A stretch of DNA of 64,000 nucleotides, from positions 4,216,001 to 4,280,000 of the forward strand of contig NC_020520.1 of NCBI RefSeq assembly GCF_000348785.1, read 5' to 3'. Source of the DNA: Ilumatobacter coccineus YM16-304 (GTDB taxonomy: Bacteria > Actinomycetota > Acidimicrobiia > Acidimicrobiales > Ilumatobacteraceae). Position numbers and translations under genes: made by a program. Shown here piece by piece: positions 43,632 to 52,281 of this stretch; position 1 is the stretch's first letter; the number at the start of each line of letters is the position of its first letter. Below the pieces are notes generated by a model. That model was not told where the DNA came from. It made no database searches and worked only from the letters and a program-made list of their open reading frames with translations.

Positions 43632-44987
43632 GTGTCGTCATCATCCACATCGTTGAAGAACTGGCTCACCGATCGGGTGGGGCTCGTTCGAGCTCGCCAG
43701 TTCCTCGACGGACTCCGCCACAGCCTGTCGTTCGTTCCGGGCCTCTACGTGATCGGATCGATCGTCGTCGTGCAGAGCACGCTCTTCATCGACCGTCAGA
43801 TCGGCGACGACACCCTCCCGGTCATCCTCACCACGACGGTCGACAGCTCACGAGCGGTCCTCGGCGCACTCGCCGGCGGGCTCATCACGTCGATCACGTT
43901 GCTGCTGTCGATGATGCTCATCACGATCCAGCTCGCGAGCGCCCAGTTCTCGCCCCGCACCCTGCGCGACTGGCTCGGCAACCGGCTCATGCAGCACACC
44001 GTCGGGCTCGCGTTGGGCACCACCGTCTTCAGCCTCCTCGCCCTGCGCGCTGCCCGAACCTTCGGTGAAGGAACCGATTCGACCGACATCACTCCGCACA
44101 TCTCGGTGCTCGTGGCGCTCGCGCTCGGCGTGGTGGCGCTGTTCGGCGTGGTCCGTTCCGTCGATCACGTCACGCACAGCGTGCGCATCGGCTCGGTGTC
44201 ACGCCGCATCGCCAACGAGACCATCGCGGTGGTCGAGGCTCGTGACGAACTCGACGCCGGCCAACGTCCCGGGTCGACACCGGCGCTCGGCGTGGAGTCC
44301 GACGCGATCGGCGACATCCCCGACACGGCCGGCGCCGTCGAGGCGTCCCATGCCGGATGGATCCAACAGATCGACGAAGACGCGATCCTCGACGCGCTAC
44401 CCGCAGGGAGCACCGGCTACGTCCACGCCCCGCTCGGCGCGTTCGTGCCCAAGTCGGCGCCGCTGATCTGGGTCGACCCGCCACCCGACGACGAGCTGTG
44501 CGCCCAATTGCTCGAGGCGTTCGCCACGGGTGACTCGCGCACGATGCAGCAAGACATCTCGTTCGGACTCGTGCAGCTCACCGACATCGCGGTTCGGGCG
44601 CTGTCGCCCGGCGTCAACGATCCGAGCACCGCGTCCGACATCATCGTGCAGATCGGCAACGTCATGCTGTCGATCTGGTCGCAGGACGAAGCTCCGTCCG
44701 AACGCGTCGATCGCGATCGCACGCTCATCCGCCACCGCGTCGCCCATGCCGAGCACCTGCGCCGTGCGTTCGACCCCATCCGGCGATACGGCGCCGCCGA
44801 CCCGCACGTGATGACCAGCCTCGTTCGAGAGCTCCGCATGCTCCGTTCCGAGTCGGAGCGCCGAGCGCTTCCCGGCCCGACCGATCCGATCGATCAGATG
44901 ATCCGCGCCGTCGACGACACCGCCGACCGAAGCCTCTGGAGCCAGGCCGAACACGACGAGTTCGACGGGCTCATCGCACTCGGCTGA
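43632..44987 (+). CDS. DUF2254 membrane protein
   Basis: 451 residues. Four hydrophobic segments are visible near residues 30-52, 72-98, 117-135 and 155-175; the rest is cytoplasmic. SAQFSPRTLRDWLGNRLMQH and RALSPGVNDPSTASDIIVQ are characteristic DUF2254 blocks. Function is unknown. A GTG start is used, with no ATG alternative before the first helix. It is divergent from the sigma operon. Confidence 0.85.
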   Translation: MSSSSTSLKNWLTDRVGLVRARQFLDGLRHSLSFVPGLYVIGSIVVVQSTLFIDRQIGDDTLPVILTTTVDSSRAVLGALAGGLITSITLLLSMMLITIQLASAQFSPRTLRDWLGNRLMQHTVGLALGTTVFSLLALRAARTFGEGTDSTDITPHISVLVALALGVVALFGVVRSVDHVTHSVRIGSVSRRIANETIAVVEARDELDAGQRPGSTPALGVESDAIGDIPDTAGAVEASHAGWIQQIDEDAILDALPAGSTGYVHAPLGAFVPKSAPLIWVDPPPDDELCAQLLEAFATGDSRTMQQDISFGLVQLTDIAVRALSPGVNDPSTASDIIVQIGNVMLSIWSQDEAPSERVDRDRTLIRHRVAHAEHLRRAFDPIRRYGAADPHVMTSLVRELRMLRSESERRALPGPTDPIDQMIRAVDDTADRSLWSQAEHDEFDGLIALG

Positions 44988-45016
44988 CGTATCGCAGGCC
45001 AGGGGCCAACATGTGT

Positions 45017-46198
45017 TCAGAGCCAGCGTTCGACGACCGTCGACACCTTCTCGGCCACCTTCTGGGGGATGCTCCGATCGGCCCAGCGTGAGGGGTCGAG
45101 CTCGGTCGAGTTCTCGATGTCTTCGTCGAGGTGTTCGTTCAGGATCGACACGACCTCGGGGTCGACGATGACCACGTTGGCTTCCTCGTCGTGCTGCATC
45201 GAACGCTGGTTGAAGTTGGTCGAGCCGACCGTGGCGACGATGCCGTCGACCGTGATGACCTTCGCGTGCATCATCGAGACCTCGTAGGCACGAATGTCGA
45301 TGCCCGCATCGAGCAGCCGTTGGTACGACTGCTCACCGGCGATCTGGATGAAGCGCTTGTCGGCGTGATCGCCCGGCACGAGCAGGGTCACGACGACGCC
45401 ACGCCCGACCGCTGCCTCGAGCTCGCGCATCATGTGCTCGTCGGGGTTGAAGTACGCCGTGGCGATGCGGAGATCCTTCTCGGCGAGCGACACGAGCGTC
45501 ATCAGCAGCCGCCACACATCGCTCGCGCCGGTCTCGGCCGATCCGCGCACGACGAAACAGGTCGTCTCGCCCGCTTCGCTGAAGTCGATCTCGATCTCGT
45601 TGCGCGGGTCGAAACCGTCGTCGTACTGGTCGGCCCAGTTGTCGAGAAACGCCGTGAGGAGTCCGGCCACTGCGGGACCCCGGACCTCGAGGTGGGTGTC
45701 GCGCCACTCGTGCTCGTTGCGGGCGTCACCCGTCCACTCCTCGGCGATTCCCACGCCACCGCAGAAGCCGACCGCGCCGTCACACACGAGGATCTTGCGA
45801 TGGGTTCGCCGGTTCGCTTCCGACAGTTTGGGAACCGCGCCGTCGAACAGGGGGCGGAACCAGCGGACGTCGCAGCCGGCCTCGCGCATCTCGTCGACGA
45901 TGCCATCGGAGATCTTCCGGGCGCCGAGCGCGTCGAGGAGCACGCGTACCTTGCAACCGCGCTCGGCCGCCTCCGACAGCGCATCGGCGAACTCGACGGC
46001 GATCTCACCCTGCCAGTACACGAAGGTGACGAAGTCGACGGTGTGCTCCGCCGAGCGGATCGCGTCGAGCATCGCCGGGAAGATCTCGTCGCCGTTCTTG
46101 AGCACCGTGACGCGGTTGCCGGTGGTGGGCGGAGTGCCGATCAATCCATGGAGGCGATCGGTCCAACGCGACGTGACCGCGTCGTCGGGAGTGTTCAT
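45017..46198 (-). CDS. Cardiolipin synthase-like phospholipase D protein
   Basis: 393 residues. The two HKD motifs are HRKILVCDGAVGFCGG and HAKVITVDGIVATVGSTNFN. Both active sites are complete (H-x-K-x4-D). The N-terminal transmembrane segments of classical Cls are missing, so this is the soluble YwiE/ClsC-like form. It probably makes cardiolipin or transfers phosphatidyl groups. It is divergent from the MarR gene, which could regulate it. Confidence 0.88.
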   Translation of the reverse strand: MNTPDDAVTSRWTDRLHGLIGTPPTTGNRVTVLKNGDEIFPAMLDAIRSAEHTVDFVTFVYWQGEIAVEFADALSEAAERGCKVRVLLDALGARKISDGIVDEMREAGCDVRWFRPLFDGAVPKLSEANRRTHRKILVCDGAVGFCGGVGIAEEWTGDARNEHEWRDTHLEVRGPAVAGLLTAFLDNWADQYDDGFDPRNEIEIDFSEAGETTCFVVRGSAETGASDVWRLLMTLVSLAEKDLRIATAYFNPDEHMMRELEAAVGRGVVVTLLVPGDHADKRFIQIAGEQSYQRLLDAGIDIRAYEVSMMHAKVITVDGIVATVGSTNFNQRSMQHDEEANVVIVDPEVVSILNEHLDEDIENSTELDPSRWADRSIPQKVAEKVSTVVERWL

Positions 46199-46342
46199 CG
46201 TGCCAGTCTCTCCGCGTTTCGCCGTCAATGCACCGACGTGCTCCGCACGGTCGCAGATCCGTCGCCTTGGTCCGGTGCCCGTGGAGGGCGGCGGCGCGGG
46301 CCTCCGCCACCGAGCGATAACGTTGAGTCTGCAAACGAGTTC

Positions 46343-46867
46343 ATGATGACCGAGGAGACCACTCACAGCGCGCCGGTCGACGTGACCGATCCCATCGACG
46401 CCGGCAACGGCGTACGCATCGGACGCGCCTGGACCGAACTCCGTCGCGGCGCCTGGACCTCGAGCCTCCGCGAGTACGTGTACGGCGATCACGACCCGCT
46501 CGAGCAAGGCCAGATGGATGCACTCGATCTGCTCGCTCGCCGCGAACGCACCATGCGCGGACTCGCCGACCGACTCCGTATCGACCCGTCGTCGGCCACT
46601 CGAGCGGTGCAACGCCTCGTGTCCGACGGGCTGGCCGAGCGGTTCACGTCCCCCGAAGACGGGCGCATCGTCATGGTGCGCATCACCCGTGACGGCCGCG
46701 CTCGCCACGCCGACGTGGCGTCGCGCCGCACGTACGCGATGAGCCTCATCCTCGACGAGTTCGATCCCGAGGAGCGCGCCGACCTGGCCGGGCTGCTCGA
46801 ACGCTTCGTCACCGCCCTCGACAGCGTGTGCGAACGACTCGACCGCGCCTCGTCGAACACCGACTGA
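46343..46867 (+). CDS. MarR-family regulator
   Basis: 174 residues. The winged helix is MDALDLLARRERTMRGLADR and IDPSSATRAVQRLVSDGLAE, followed by the wing RFTSPEDGRIVMVRIT. The N-terminal 60 residues are rich in acidic residues. Ligand and targets are unknown; the divergent PLD gene and the sigma gene downstream are candidates. ATG 46343 or 46346 are both possible. Confidence 0.85.
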   Translation: MMTEETTHSAPVDVTDPIDAGNGVRIGRAWTELRRGAWTSSLREYVYGDHDPLEQGQMDALDLLARRERTMRGLADRLRIDPSSATRAVQRLVSDGLAERFTSPEDGRIVMVRITRDGRARHADVASRRTYAMSLILDEFDPEERADLAGLLERFVTALDSVCERLDRASSNTD

Positions 46868-46877
46868 ACGACCGCGA

Positions 46878-46883
46878 TAGGTT
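46878..46883 (+). promoter_or_regulatory. Leaderless -10 element of the ECF sigma gene
   Basis: TAGGTT lies 8 nt before ATG 46892. Confidence 0.5.
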
Positions 46884-46891
46884 CCGCACCG

Positions 46892-47524
46892 ATGGCAGAT
46901 CAAGCCGACTTCGCCGACCAGGCCATGCAGTACGCACCGCAGCTCTTCTCGGCGGCGATGCGCATGACCCGGAACAAGGCCGACGCCGAAGACCTCGTAC
47001 AAGAGGCGTACCTCAAGGGATTCCGCAGTTTCCACACGTTCCAGGAGGGCACCAACCTCCGAGCGTGGCTGTTCCGCATCCTCACCAACACCTACATCAA
47101 CAAGTACCGGGCCAAGCAGCGTCGGTTCGACGAGACCGATCTCGGCGACGTCGAAGACCTCTACCTGTACAAGCGGATGGGCACGTTCGAAGACCCGACG
47201 ATCGGGCGCTCGGCCGAAGAATCCCTGATGGAGATGCTGCCCGACGACGAGGTCAAGCGAGCGCTCGAAGACCTGCCCGAGAACTTCCGCATGCCGGTGA
47301 TCCTCGCCGACGTCGAAGGTTTTGCGTACAAGGAGATCGCCGAGATGCTCGACATCCCGATCGGAACGGTCATGTCGCGGCTCCACCGGGGAAGAAAAGC
47401 CATGCAGAAGGCGTTGTACGACTATGCCGTCGAGAACGGGATCGCCCGCTCGGCGATCGCCGCCTCGGCGGAAGGAAACGACACGACCGACAGCAACGCC
47501 GCGGTGGCGGCGACGGAGAAATGA
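46892..47524 (+). CDS. ECF sigma factor, SigH/SigR-type
   Basis: 210 residues. Region 2 has [20 protein letters not shown] and region 4 has [20 protein letters not shown] followed by LHRGRKAMQ. This pattern is that of SigR/SigH, which control thiol-oxidative and heat stress in actinobacteria. The linker [20 protein letters not shown] is typical of the subfamily. The anti-sigma gene overlaps its stop codon by 4 nt. Confidence 0.9.
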   Translation: MADQADFADQAMQYAPQLFSAAMRMTRNKADAEDLVQEAYLKGFRSFHTFQEGTNLRAWLFRILTNTYINKYRAKQRRFDETDLGDVEDLYLYKRMGTFEDPTIGRSAEESLMEMLPDDEVKRALEDLPENFRMPVILADVEGFAYKEIAEMLDIPIGTVMSRLHRGRKAMQKALYDYAVENGIARSAIAASAEGNDTTDSNAAVAATEK

Positions 47525-47793
47525 CCATGGATGCATGTGACGAGCCCGACTGCTCGGCGACGCTGAAAGAACTCGACGTGTTCTTGGACGACGAACTGTC
47601 GCCCGAAGCCCGCACGACGATCAGTCATCATCTCGATGCGTGTCCCGACTGCTTGAGTGCGTTCGACTTCCACGCCGAACTCAAACAGGTGATCCACCAG
47701 AAGTGCCTCAACGACGAGATGCCTGCCGACCTGTTGTCACGCATCGAGAAGTGTTTCAACACCGATTTCGACGGCGACGGCAAGATCGGCTGA
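47521..47793 (+). CDS. RsrA-like zinc-binding anti-sigma factor
   Basis: 90 residues, ATG overlapping the sigma stop (ATGA). The zinc/redox motif H-x3-C-x2-C is present as HHLDACPDC (His37, Cys41, Cys44), with an upstream Cys at position 11, as in RsrA. Oxidation of these cysteines would release the sigma factor. Two more cysteines lie toward the C-terminus (HQKCLND and EKCFNTD). A short DFDGDGKIG tail ends the protein. Confidence 0.88.
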   Translation: MTMDACDEPDCSATLKELDVFLDDELSPEARTTISHHLDACPDCLSAFDFHAELKQVIHQKCLNDEMPADLLSRIEKCFNTDFDGDGKIG

Positions 47794-47829
47794 CCGAAGT
47801 TCGGAATGGGAGCCGGGCGTTCGGGCCAG

Positions 47830-47835
47830 TAACCT
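47830..47835 (+). promoter_or_regulatory. Leaderless -10 element of a 50-codon gene
   Basis: TAACCT lies 7 nt before ATG 47843. Confidence 0.55.
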
Positions 47836-47842
47836 CTCGATC

Positions 47843-47995
47843 ATGCTTGCAGCGGAGATCTGGCACTGGTGGATTGGCGTCGCCCTCACAGGCGTGGCCG
47901 TGCTCGCTTCGTTGAGCCTGATCGCCGGCTACATGAAGATGGTCACGTCGCAGCGCCACCCGGGTGGCAAGCGTCGTCGCCAGAACGATCTCTGA
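47843..47995 (+). CDS. 50-residue single-pass membrane protein
   Basis: A short reading frame with an N-terminal WHWWIGVALTGVAVLASLSL membrane segment and a basic C-terminal tail (QRHPGGKRRRQNDL). The topology would place the basic tail in the cytoplasm. The leaderless -10 element at the correct distance and codon use like the neighbours support it as a real gene. Similar small proteins are often overlooked. It lies between rsrA and tilS, 16 nt before the latter. Confidence 0.65.
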   Translation: MLAAEIWHWWIGVALTGVAVLASLSLIAGYMKMVTSQRHPGGKRRRQNDL

Positions 47996-48011
47996 CCCGT
48001 CGAGTCGATCG

Positions 48012-48893
48012 ATGAGCAGCGCCCGCGTGCTGCTCGACCGCCTCGTCGAGAGGTGCACCTTTCCCGATCCGGGCACGCCCGTCGTCTGCGCGCTGTCAGG
48101 CGGGCCTGACTCCTCCGCCCTCGTCGCGCTCGCCGCTCACGTCGGCCTCGACGTCACCGCGGTCCACGTCCATCACGGGCTCCGCGACTCGGCCGACGCC
48201 GACGCCGCCACCGCCCGCCGCATCGCCGGTGCGCTCGACGTCGAGTTCCGCTCCGAACACGTCGACCTCGACGACGGCTCGAACCTCGAGGATCGAGCCC
48301 GCCGAGCACGACAGCGGGTGCTCGGCCCCGATGCCCTCACCGGCCACACCGCCGACGACCAAGCCGAGACGCTGTTGCTCGCACTGATCCGTGGGAGCGG
48401 GGCACGCGGACTCGCGGCGATGCGACCGGGCCCCACGCATCCGCTGCTCGCCTTGCGTCGCGCCGACACCGTTGCCGTGTGCGACGCGCTCGCACTCGAA
48501 CCGGCGATCGACCCCACCAACAGCGATCCGCGTTTCCGACGCAACCGCGTGCGTCACGACGTGCTGCCGCTGCTCGACCGACTCGCCGAACGCGACCTGG
48601 CCCCGATCCTGAGCCGTACGGCGTCGCTGCTGCGTGACGACGACGATCTGCTCGACGAGCTGGCGGCGGCGCTCGATCCGGCCGACGCCCGGGCGTTGGC
48701 GGCGGCGCCGCTGCCCCTCGCCCGCCGCTCGTTGCGTGCCTGGCTGAGCCTCGACGGGTACCCGCCCACCGTCGCCGAGATCGATCGAGTGCTCGACGTC
48801 GCCCGCGGTGATGCCGAAGCCTGCGAGATCAGCGGCCGTCGCCGGATCAGCCGTTCCGGACAACGCCTGTCGCTTTTTCAGAATCCCGTTTGA
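48012..48893 (+). CDS. tilS: tRNA(Ile)-lysidine synthase
   Basis: 293 residues. The PP-loop ATP pyrophosphatase motif is VCALSGGPDSSALVALAA. VHHGLRDSADADA, GHTADDQAETLLLALIRG and FRRNRVRHDVLPLL are conserved TilS elements. It modifies C34 of the CAU-anticodon tRNA-Ile to lysidine, which is essential for AUA decoding. The C-terminal domain is short, as in actinobacteria. Usually hpt and ftsH follow tilS; here they do not. Confidence 0.93.
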   Translation: MSSARVLLDRLVERCTFPDPGTPVVCALSGGPDSSALVALAAHVGLDVTAVHVHHGLRDSADADAATARRIAGALDVEFRSEHVDLDDGSNLEDRARRARQRVLGPDALTGHTADDQAETLLLALIRGSGARGLAAMRPGPTHPLLALRRADTVAVCDALALEPAIDPTNSDPRFRRNRVRHDVLPLLDRLAERDLAPILSRTASLLRDDDDLLDELAAALDPADARALAAAPLPLARRSLRAWLSLDGYPPTVAEIDRVLDVARGDAEACEISGRRRISRSGQRLSLFQNPV

Positions 48894-48962
48894 GGCACTA
48901 CTCTTGCAACCCGTCATGGAATCGCCCTCGATCGCCCTCACATCCAGAATCGGAGCCCGCTG

Positions 48963-49466
48963 ATGGCACCACGTCTTCGCGGCAAGTGGGCGCTCGGCAT
49001 CACCCCACGCAACTTCACGTGGATTCTCAAAGACAAGCTGGCGATCTGTGAACGGCCTGGCGGTGTCGGCGACAGTCACCGGCGAGTGCGGCGCCAGGAA
49101 GAGATCATCTGGCTCCGCGAGAACGGATTCGGCTGCGTCATCTCGATCATCGCGGCACCGCACAACCTGCACAACTACGACGAACTGCAGCTGCCGTACC
49201 GCCATCGCCCGTTCAACACCGAGCATCCCGATCCGTATCTCAAGGCGCTGTACACCGAGATTCGCGAACTGCTCAACCACGGCACCAAGCTGCTGGTCCA
49301 CTCCGAAGAGCTCGGCGATCGCATCATCGGCGTGATGGGCGGTTACATCCGGTGGGCCGGCCTGGTCGACGACCCGACGCAGGCGATCCAGGTGACCGAG
49401 CGGATCGCAGGCCGACAGCTCGACCCGTTCGCGCGTGAGATCATCATGCGCGCCAAAGAGATCTGA
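48963..49466 (+). CDS. Phosphatase-fold protein with serine in place of the catalytic cysteine
   Basis: 167 residues. The sequence ends with a tyrosine-phosphatase-like layout: ENGFGCVISIIAAPHN, then KLLVHSEELGDRIIGVMGGY at the P-loop position. The canonical active site H-C-x5-R reads H-S-EELGD-R, so Ser replaces the nucleophilic Cys while the Arg remains. It is therefore probably a catalytically dead phosphotyrosine or polyphosphate-binding protein. The fold call rests on pattern only. Confidence 0.55.
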   Translation: MAPRLRGKWALGITPRNFTWILKDKLAICERPGGVGDSHRRVRRQEEIIWLRENGFGCVISIIAAPHNLHNYDELQLPYRHRPFNTEHPDPYLKALYTEIRELLNHGTKLLVHSEELGDRIIGVMGGYIRWAGLVDDPTQAIQVTERIAGRQLDPFAREIIMRAKEI

Positions 49467-49523
49467 TCCGCGTCACGCCGTTCGACGGCTGAACAGTTCT
49501 CGATCGCGTGAGCAGCGCGCCAC

Positions 49524-49529
49524 TAACGT
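49524..49529 (+). promoter_or_regulatory. Leaderless -10 element of the scramblase-like gene
   Basis: TAACGT lies 6 nt before ATG 49536. Confidence 0.55.
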
Positions 49530-49535
49530 GCGCGC

Positions 49536-50405
49536 ATGGCTCATCCTGCGAACTGGTACCCCGATCCGAACAAGCGCCACGAGTTGCGCTACTGGGACGG
49601 CAACGCCTGGACCGACCACGTGTCCGACAACGGTGTGACCGGCACCGACCCGGTGATGGCCGCGCCCGCACCCGCCGACGGTCTCGATCGAGTCGACGGT
49701 GCGCTCACCGTCGGCAACGAAGGCAAGACCGAGACCATCCAGCAGCAACTGCACGGCACGGGCCGCAAGGGTGTGGGCATGACCGGTCGCGCCGAAGGTG
49801 GCGGGGGCACGATCTTCACCGAGCCGATCCTGGTGGTCAACCAGAAGGCCAAGATCATCGAGCTGAACAACCAGTACAGCGTCTTCGATCAAGACGGTCG
49901 CCAGATCGCGCAGGTCAATCAGGTGGGTCAGTCGAAGGTGAAGAAGGTCGCTCGCCTGGTGTCGAGCTTCGACCAGTTCATGACGCATCAACTCCAGGTG
50001 ACCGACGCGAGCGGACAGGTGCTGCTCAACATCACCCGCCCCCGCAAGGTCATCAAGTCGACCGTGGTGGTGGCCGACGGTGCGGGCAACGAACTCGGAC
50101 GCATCGTCCAGCAGAACATGATCGGCAAGATCAACTTCAGCCTCGAGGCGAACGGTCAGACGCTGGGAGCCATCAAGGGCGAGAACTGGCGAGCGTGGAA
50201 CTTCCGCATCGAGGACGCTGCCGGCAACGAGATCGCCCGGATCACCAAGACCTGGGAGGGCCTCGCCAAGACGATGTTCACCACGGCCGACAACTACGTC
50301 GTGCAGATCGCTCAGCGCATGCCCGAGCCGCTCAACTCCTTGATCGTCGCGTCGGCCCTCAGCGTCGACACCGCCCTCAAACAAGACAGCCGCGGCCTCG
50401 GCTGA
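49536..50405 (+). CDS. DUF2510-scramblase-like protein
   Basis: 289 residues. The N-terminus is a DUF2510 domain (ANWYPDPNKRHELRYWDGNA, then WTDHVSDNG). From about residue 90 the protein matches the phospholipid scramblase/LURP-one beta barrel: FTEPILVVNQKAKIIELNNQ, YSVFDQDGRQIAQVNQV and LQVTDASGQVLLNITRPRKV. Bacterial members have no proved function. The gene lies alone; a 36-nt repeat array follows directly after its stop codon. Confidence 0.82.
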   Translation: MAHPANWYPDPNKRHELRYWDGNAWTDHVSDNGVTGTDPVMAAPAPADGLDRVDGALTVGNEGKTETIQQQLHGTGRKGVGMTGRAEGGGGTIFTEPILVVNQKAKIIELNNQYSVFDQDGRQIAQVNQVGQSKVKKVARLVSSFDQFMTHQLQVTDASGQVLLNITRPRKVIKSTVVVADGAGNELGRIVQQNMIGKINFSLEANGQTLGAIKGENWRAWNFRIEDAAGNEIARITKTWEGLAKTMFTTADNYVVQIAQRMPEPLNSLIVASALSVDTALKQDSRGLG

Positions 50406-50407
50406 CC

Positions 50408-50587
50408 CGCGACCATTTCTGGCCTGGGCAGAAATCACCCCCACGCGACCACATTTGGCCTGGGCAGAAATCACCCTCACGCGACCACATTTGGCCTGGG
50501 CAGAAATCACCCTCACGCGACCACATTTGGCCTGGGCAGAAATCACCCTCACGCGACGACAATTTGCCTGGGCAGAAATCACCCTCT
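50408..50587. repeat. Five 36-nt tandem repeats (array A)
   Basis: Five adjacent units, each exactly 36 nt, start at 50408, 50444, 50480, 50516 and 50552. They share GCCTGGGCAGAAATCACCC and the segment CGCGACCACATTTG with few changes; the outermost units differ most. There are no spacers. The array fills the gap between convergent genes and begins 2 nt after a stop codon. The same family recurs at 61266. Confidence 0.95.
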
Positions 50588-50620
50588 GGTGGCCCGGTGA
50601 TGGGCGTCAGCGGGTGGGGG

Positions 50621-51310
50621 TCACCAGAACTGGACGTGTTCGGCGCGCTGGAACAGGTCGTACGGATCGGCAGGGATGTTGCCGGGCCGGTACTCGAAGT
50701 GCAGGTGGAAGTTGCCGGGTGACGTCCCCGTGTCGCCGACGAAGCCGATGATGTCGCCCTGCTTGACGCGATCGCCGACCACGAAGCCGTTGGCGTCGGG
50801 CGTGTTGTGGAAGTACTTGTAGACGATGTCGGTGACCTCGTCGTACAGCGTCCAGCCGTAGAAGCCGCCCTCGTACCGCTTGGTCAACTCGCCATCGACG
50901 ACCGCCCGGAGCGGGAGCCCCTCGTCGGCCATGATGTCGCACGCCTGGTGGTAGTACGGGTAGGGGCGCCCACGCGTGTCACCGAAGTTGTTCAGCACAC
51001 CGCACGTGTCGCCTTCACCGACAACGATCGGGAACAGGATCTCGTCGACCGCCGGCGGTTCGAACGGGTACGTGTTCGGGAGCGTGGTGGGCGGCGTGAG
51101 TCGCTGGGCTGGAAGCAGCGCTGCGCCGGGCTCGTCGAGTCCAGCCGGCCCGAGCGCCGAGACGGAACCGAGACGAGACAGCGCCAACGCTCCGGCACCG
51201 ACGGCTGCGGCGGAAAACAGCGACCGGCGCGACAGGCGCCCGGCGGGGCGCGCCGGCTCGTCGTCGGCCGCCATGCAGGCGCAGTTCGGGTCGTGGATCT
51301 GGTGACTCAT
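50621..51310 (-). CDS. Tat-exported M23 (LytM-type) peptidase
   Basis: 229 residues. The twin-arginine signal is LSRRSLFSAAAVGAGALALS after an N-terminal stretch with NCACMAADDE. The LytM zinc site is H-x3-D in YYHQACDIMA and H-x-H in NFHLHFEYRPG. It should cut peptide cross-bridges in the cell wall, or bind them if inactive. It is one of three paralogues in tandem. TAGAAT at 51342-51347 (minus strand) is the likely -10, giving a leader of about 30 nt. Confidence 0.85.
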   Translation of the reverse strand: MSHQIHDPNCACMAADDEPARPAGRLSRRSLFSAAAVGAGALALSRLGSVSALGPAGLDEPGAALLPAQRLTPPTTLPNTYPFEPPAVDEILFPIVVGEGDTCGVLNNFGDTRGRPYPYYHQACDIMADEGLPLRAVVDGELTKRYEGGFYGWTLYDEVTDIVYKYFHNTPDANGFVVGDRVKQGDIIGFVGDTGTSPGNFHLHFEYRPGNIPADPYDLFQRAEHVQFW

Positions 51311-51399
51311 GGTTCGGTTCGCGTCGTCGAGCGAGGCTCTCGAGGGATTCTATGACGCGAACGGCGGAGTTTCGTCACGGAACCGTAACACCACCGTTG

Positions 51400-52122
51400 T
51401 CATTCGCCTTCGAAGGAGACGTTGGGGTCACGCTCCAGGTAATCGAACGAGTCGGTCGCGTCGTTGTCGGGCCGATACTCGAAGTGCAGGTGGTGATTGG
51501 TCCCGCTCGACACACCCGACGTGCCGGTGTTGCCGACGTAGCCGATGATCTGCCCGGCCTCGACCTCGTCGTCGACCTCGAGGCCCTCTTCGTGGCGGTC
51601 CATGTGGAAGAACTTGTAGGTGATCGACCCGTCGTCGTTCACGAGGGTCCAACCGTTGCCGGCGCCCGACGATGCGCCGTAGTCGACGTAGCGCTTGGTG
51701 AGGCGACCCGAGACCGGAGCCCGGATGGGAAGGCCGAGGTCGGCCATGATGTCGACACCCTCGTGCAGTCGACTGCAGGCGACGCCTCGACAGTCACCGA
51801 AGCTGTCGGATACCCAACAGAAGTCGTCGGGGCCGACGACGATGGGAAACATGATCTGGCCGCTCGGCGTCGGCGGCAGCGTCGTGGTCGTCGTGGTCGT
51901 GGTGGGCGGAGGGATCCGGACGGCTGGTTCGAGCGCCTCGCCGGCGATGTCGAACTCCGCCATGCGGGGCTGAGCGCGAGCCGAATCGAGGAGGAGCGCG
52001 AAGGCTCCCACACCGAGCGCTGTGCCGGCGCCGCCGAGGAGTCTGCGGCGCGACATCTGCGTCTCCCGTTGATCCACGGGTGCCGTTCGAGGGGTGAAGT
52101 CGGGTGCCGGTTCGTTCATCAT
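51400..52122 (-). CDS. Tat-exported M23 (LytM-type) peptidase
   Basis: 240 residues. The signal is MSRRRLLGGAGTALGVGAFA, followed by a threonine run linker (PPPTTTTTTTTLPPTPSG). The zinc ligands are HEGVDIMA and HHLHFEYRP. It is close to the previous peptidase in sequence, and tandem duplication is likely. TAGGGT at 52193-52198 (minus) is a likely -10. The leader of about 65 nt carries two hairpins, one of which includes the GGAGGAGG sequence. Confidence 0.85.
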   Translation of the reverse strand: MMNEPAPDFTPRTAPVDQRETQMSRRRLLGGAGTALGVGAFALLLDSARAQPRMAEFDIAGEALEPAVRIPPPTTTTTTTTLPPTPSGQIMFPIVVGPDDFCWVSDSFGDCRGVACSRLHEGVDIMADLGLPIRAPVSGRLTKRYVDYGASSGAGNGWTLVNDDGSITYKFFHMDRHEEGLEVDDEVEAGQIIGYVGNTGTSGVSSGTNHHLHFEYRPDNDATDSFDYLERDPNVSFEGE

Positions 52123-52138
52123 GGTGCTCGTGACGCCT

Positions 52139-52181
52139 CCTCCGACGGAGGCACGAAGTGGTCATCGGCACGATCTGCCGA
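52139..52181 (-). promoter_or_regulatory. Structured leader of the second M23 peptidase gene
   Basis: In the minus-strand leader, TCGGCA-GATCG-TGCCGA (52165-52181) and CCTCC-GTC-GGAGG (52139-52151) can form hairpins. The second would pair the GGAGG that is the only purine-rich ribosome-site candidate, 13 nt before the ATG. Confidence 0.35.
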
Positions 52182-52281
52182 CGACTTGATGAACCCTAGA
52201 ACGATTGATGACCCGTTTCGTCATCAGTTCGTAACATTTACCGGATCTTGTCGCACCGGCGACGACCGACCATTGCGCTCG

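Noticed and set aside
46199-47536. N-terminal extension of the PLD gene on the minus strand
   Set aside because: The extension would run through the MarR and sigma genes; the ATG at 46198 starts the family-like part.
50377-50562. Protein made of SREGDFCPGQMW repeats on the minus strand
   Set aside because: The frame is open only because the repeat is 36 nt; there is no ribosome site, and the array lies in a gap between convergent genes. A similar frame in array B has the same explanation.
50408-50587. CRISPR array, because of 36-nt repeats
   Set aside because: The repeats are directly adjacent with no spacers, and no cas gene is in the window.
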